Shown here: positions 62,182 to 64,000 of the stretch, piece after piece
How the letters are laid out: each line of letters starts with the position of its first letter
How positions within the stretch are numbered: the first letter of the stretch is position 1
Source of the DNA: Dermacentor variabilis
Taxonomy: Eukaryota; Arthropoda; Arachnida; Ixodida; Ixodidae
NCBI RefSeq assembly: GCF_050947875.1
Contig: NC_134571.1
Coordinates: 227,798,024-227,862,023 of the forward strand
Reading direction: 5' to 3'
Length of the DNA: 64,000 nt
Notes under the pieces: model-generated
Databases searched by the model: none
Told to the model about the DNA's origin: nothing
What the model saw: the letters and a program-made list of their open reading frames with translations, nothing else
Made by a program: the position numbers and the translations under genes

Positions 62182-62810
62182 ACACATTTTCTGGCCACAA
62201 GATCTCGTGTAAACAAAAAAAGTGCGAGGTGTGCACAGTCGAGAACAGTATATAACTGCCTGCTGCGGCAGCCGCACCGCAATACTCGTCCGCTCGTCTC
62301 ACATGAAAACACCGGCGCACACTCAGTTTTTCATCTAGGTACTGTACCAGGAAATCTTCTCCGGGGTTGTCGCACATGGCATTCACAGCTATCACCGCCA
62401 ATCCTATTGTGATAAGCATCTTCGCTCATCTGTTTCACAGCACACGGTGCCGTCGGAAGCGTAGCACAAACAGATGATAACCCAAACACGCCACCATTCC
62501 TGCTGTAGACTGTGTTGTATACATTTTCCGGCCGCTAGATCCCATGTGAACGAGAAAAGGTGCGAGGTGTGCGTTATCGATAACAGTATACAGCCACCCA
62601 TCTCACATGAAAACGATGGCGTGCACAGTTTCTATTCCAGTACCAGCAAATCTCTGCCCGGTTGTCACACGCTGCATTCACAGCTATCACTGCCAAACCT
62701 ATTGTGATAAGCATCTTCACCTATCTATGTTACGGCACGTGGTGCATAGTGCCATTGGTAGCGTACTGCACACTTTTAGTCAGCGATAATCTAAATGCGC
62801 CTTCGTTCCT
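62182..62810. repeat. Diverged tandem duplication (two units of about 300 bp)
   Basis: Unit 1 from 62182 and unit 2 from 62520 share ACATTTTC(T/C)GGCC, GTGCGAGGTGTGC, AACAGTATA, TCTCACATGAAAAC, GCATTCACAGCTATCAC and CTATTGTGATAAGCATCTTC in the same order, with unit 2 about 35 bp shorter in its middle. No open frame is shared. It may be part of an unrecognised element. Confidence 0.75.
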
Positions 62811-63175
62811 TGCTGCAGGCAGGGTGATGTGGGCATGACGTTTCGCTTTGGCGGTGTCCGACAACGCCCACCAGCTTGATTTTGTTTTGGTTTCCTGTCA
62901 CCCTATTAAAACACCACACAACAGGAAAACAACAAAACATGTCTAGGGCCGCTGGAGTGCACCACCAGCTCGACATGCGTCGACGCCTCATGCCGTAGCA
63001 ATCCCCGTGACGCTTCCCATTACGTAGATGTCAACAAAGGTGAGTCTGCCAAATTTTTTTAATTACTTTGTATTGTGCGTTTGCCTGGTTAATATGTTTT
63101 TTTCCCACAGTTTTTCCAAAATGTTTGAAACAGGTTTACTGTAGTTATAATCGATGCGAAAATAAATATGAAATA

Positions 63176-64000
63176 CAGTCGAACCCACTTATAACGATCC
63201 CAGATATAGCGATCTATCAGTTATAATGACCACACAGTGCATTTACGATTTTCTGACCCTCCCTATTGAAAGTGCTTCCAGGTATAACAAAAGTTTTCTA
63301 AATCACTGTACTGCTACAATGAACGCTTTAAACCCAGTCACGGTAATAAGAGGGCACACGCAAAGTGCCAAAGCAAAACTGTGACCAAACTGGGCGCACT
63401 GCAGCGCACGCCCCGCTCCTGTCTAACTACAACGATAATATGGCCTTCGACATGAGCGAGCAACTACCTTGCATGGATATCAGAAGCTGCGGAGGTCCTG
63501 CGTTTTCAAGGCATGCCTCCTAGGCAGAAGCATGCCACATACAGCACAATCTAGCATGGTGCGGGGTCTGCGCCGGTACGATACCGGAGGCCATGATGGC
63601 GTTGCACTCGTTTTTGTGAAACTTTCCGTGTGGCACCATGTGCATTAAGCCTGTTTGAATGATTTCGAAGGGCCCATCTATGTCTTTCCACCACAGGAAC
63701 AACGGCCACTCAAGCATTCCTGTTGACACCACCCTACGAGGCCCACGTCGGTCAGAACGCAGCACCATGCGCTGCCGCCACACAGTGCTGCAAAAACCAC
63801 ACCATTATCAGGAGACCACAATTTTGCGGTGCCTTGTTTACATGTTTGCCAATTGCTGATATCGGTTCGTGTTGCCAGTTTACCTTTCGAACATCAAACT
63901 TTTTTTTTTGCCCAAAGCGATCCCCACAATGTAACTTTATGGCTCTTGTGTGGCCAATGCGCAGTCACAATGCTAAGCCCACGATGTCCCAGACCTTTGC
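63176..64000. mobile_element. Pogo-type element (P8), runs out of the window
   Basis: CAGTCGAACCCACTTATAAC at 63176 after TA (63174-63175) is a typical pogo terminus of this genome (compare 790 and 32287); GATATAGCGATCTATCAGTT follows. No opposite terminus occurs before base 64000. Short open frames within show no clear transposase motif. Confidence 0.6.

Noticed and set aside
1..64000. CRISPR arrays, bacterial operons or contamination
   Set aside because: No regularly spaced repeats, no ribosome-binding-site-led gene clusters; all recognisable genes are eukaryotic TE genes.

Overview
The window looks like nuclear DNA of a hard tick (Ixodidae). The main evidence is a SINE that I recognise as the tick tRNA-derived SINE Ruka (31676-31910). 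The company of elements also fits: pogo/Tigger transposons with TA duplications, I-like, RTE-like and L2/CR1-like LINEs, Gypsy LTR elements, and THAP-domain, mariner and hAT DNA transposons. There are no operons, no rRNA and no functional tRNA genes. Almost every protein-like stretch is a decayed transposable-element (TE) gene. The only candidate host-gene pieces are two unassigned exons near 30.5-31.5 kb.

Region 1 (1-20.6 kb) is one old I-like LINE on the minus strand ('LINE-A') broken open by later insertions. Its order from 5' to 3' is ORF1 end (20570-20010), endonuclease (19876-19422 and 15019-13866), and reverse transcriptase (14540-13866, 9178-8919, 6294-6017, 2028-1968, 787-1). The inserts are a hAT-like element (15028-19413) that carries a mariner; an L2/CR1-like LINE ('LINE-B', 9188-13856) with a 2A-type peptide in ORF1; and pogo elements at 6297-8916, 2031-6014 and 790-1967. 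The 2031-6014 element contains another pogo (3327-5620), which itself contains a THAP-domain element (3485-4964).

Region 2 (20.6-31.9 kb) holds a LINE 3' fragment, a decayed Gypsy without LTRs (Gypsy E), and an RTE LINE ('RTE-A') split by a 3'-LTR-bearing Gypsy (Gypsy B) that is itself hit by a pogo element. After these come the candidate host exons and the Ruka SINE.

Region 3 (32.3-46.5 kb) is a deep nest. The outer shell is a pogo element (32287-46458). Gypsy A (32338-45282) sits inside it. One Gypsy A LTR is hit by a second pogo (32751-33878), and the other is hit by an almost full-length I-like LINE ('LINE-D', 38040-44903). The LINE-D RNase H region is hit by a solo LTR (39352-40211). 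Target duplications support each layer.

Region 4 (47-64 kb) has a second THAP-family element (46997-54243) opened by Gypsy C (47925-53059), the youngest LTR element seen, with two 159-bp LTRs that differ at 3 positions. Next is a second RTE LINE on the minus strand ('RTE-B', 60943-54853) opened by Gypsy D. The window ends with a tRNA-Ala-like SINE head, unassigned DNA with a diverged duplication, and a pogo element that runs off the end.

These genes do not form a pathway. The window records successive TE waves: the oldest layer is LINE-A, then pogo/Tigger, hAT and THAP DNA transposons, with Gypsy C and the LINE-D layer late. All boundaries and duplications were read by eye; none comes from an alignment program.
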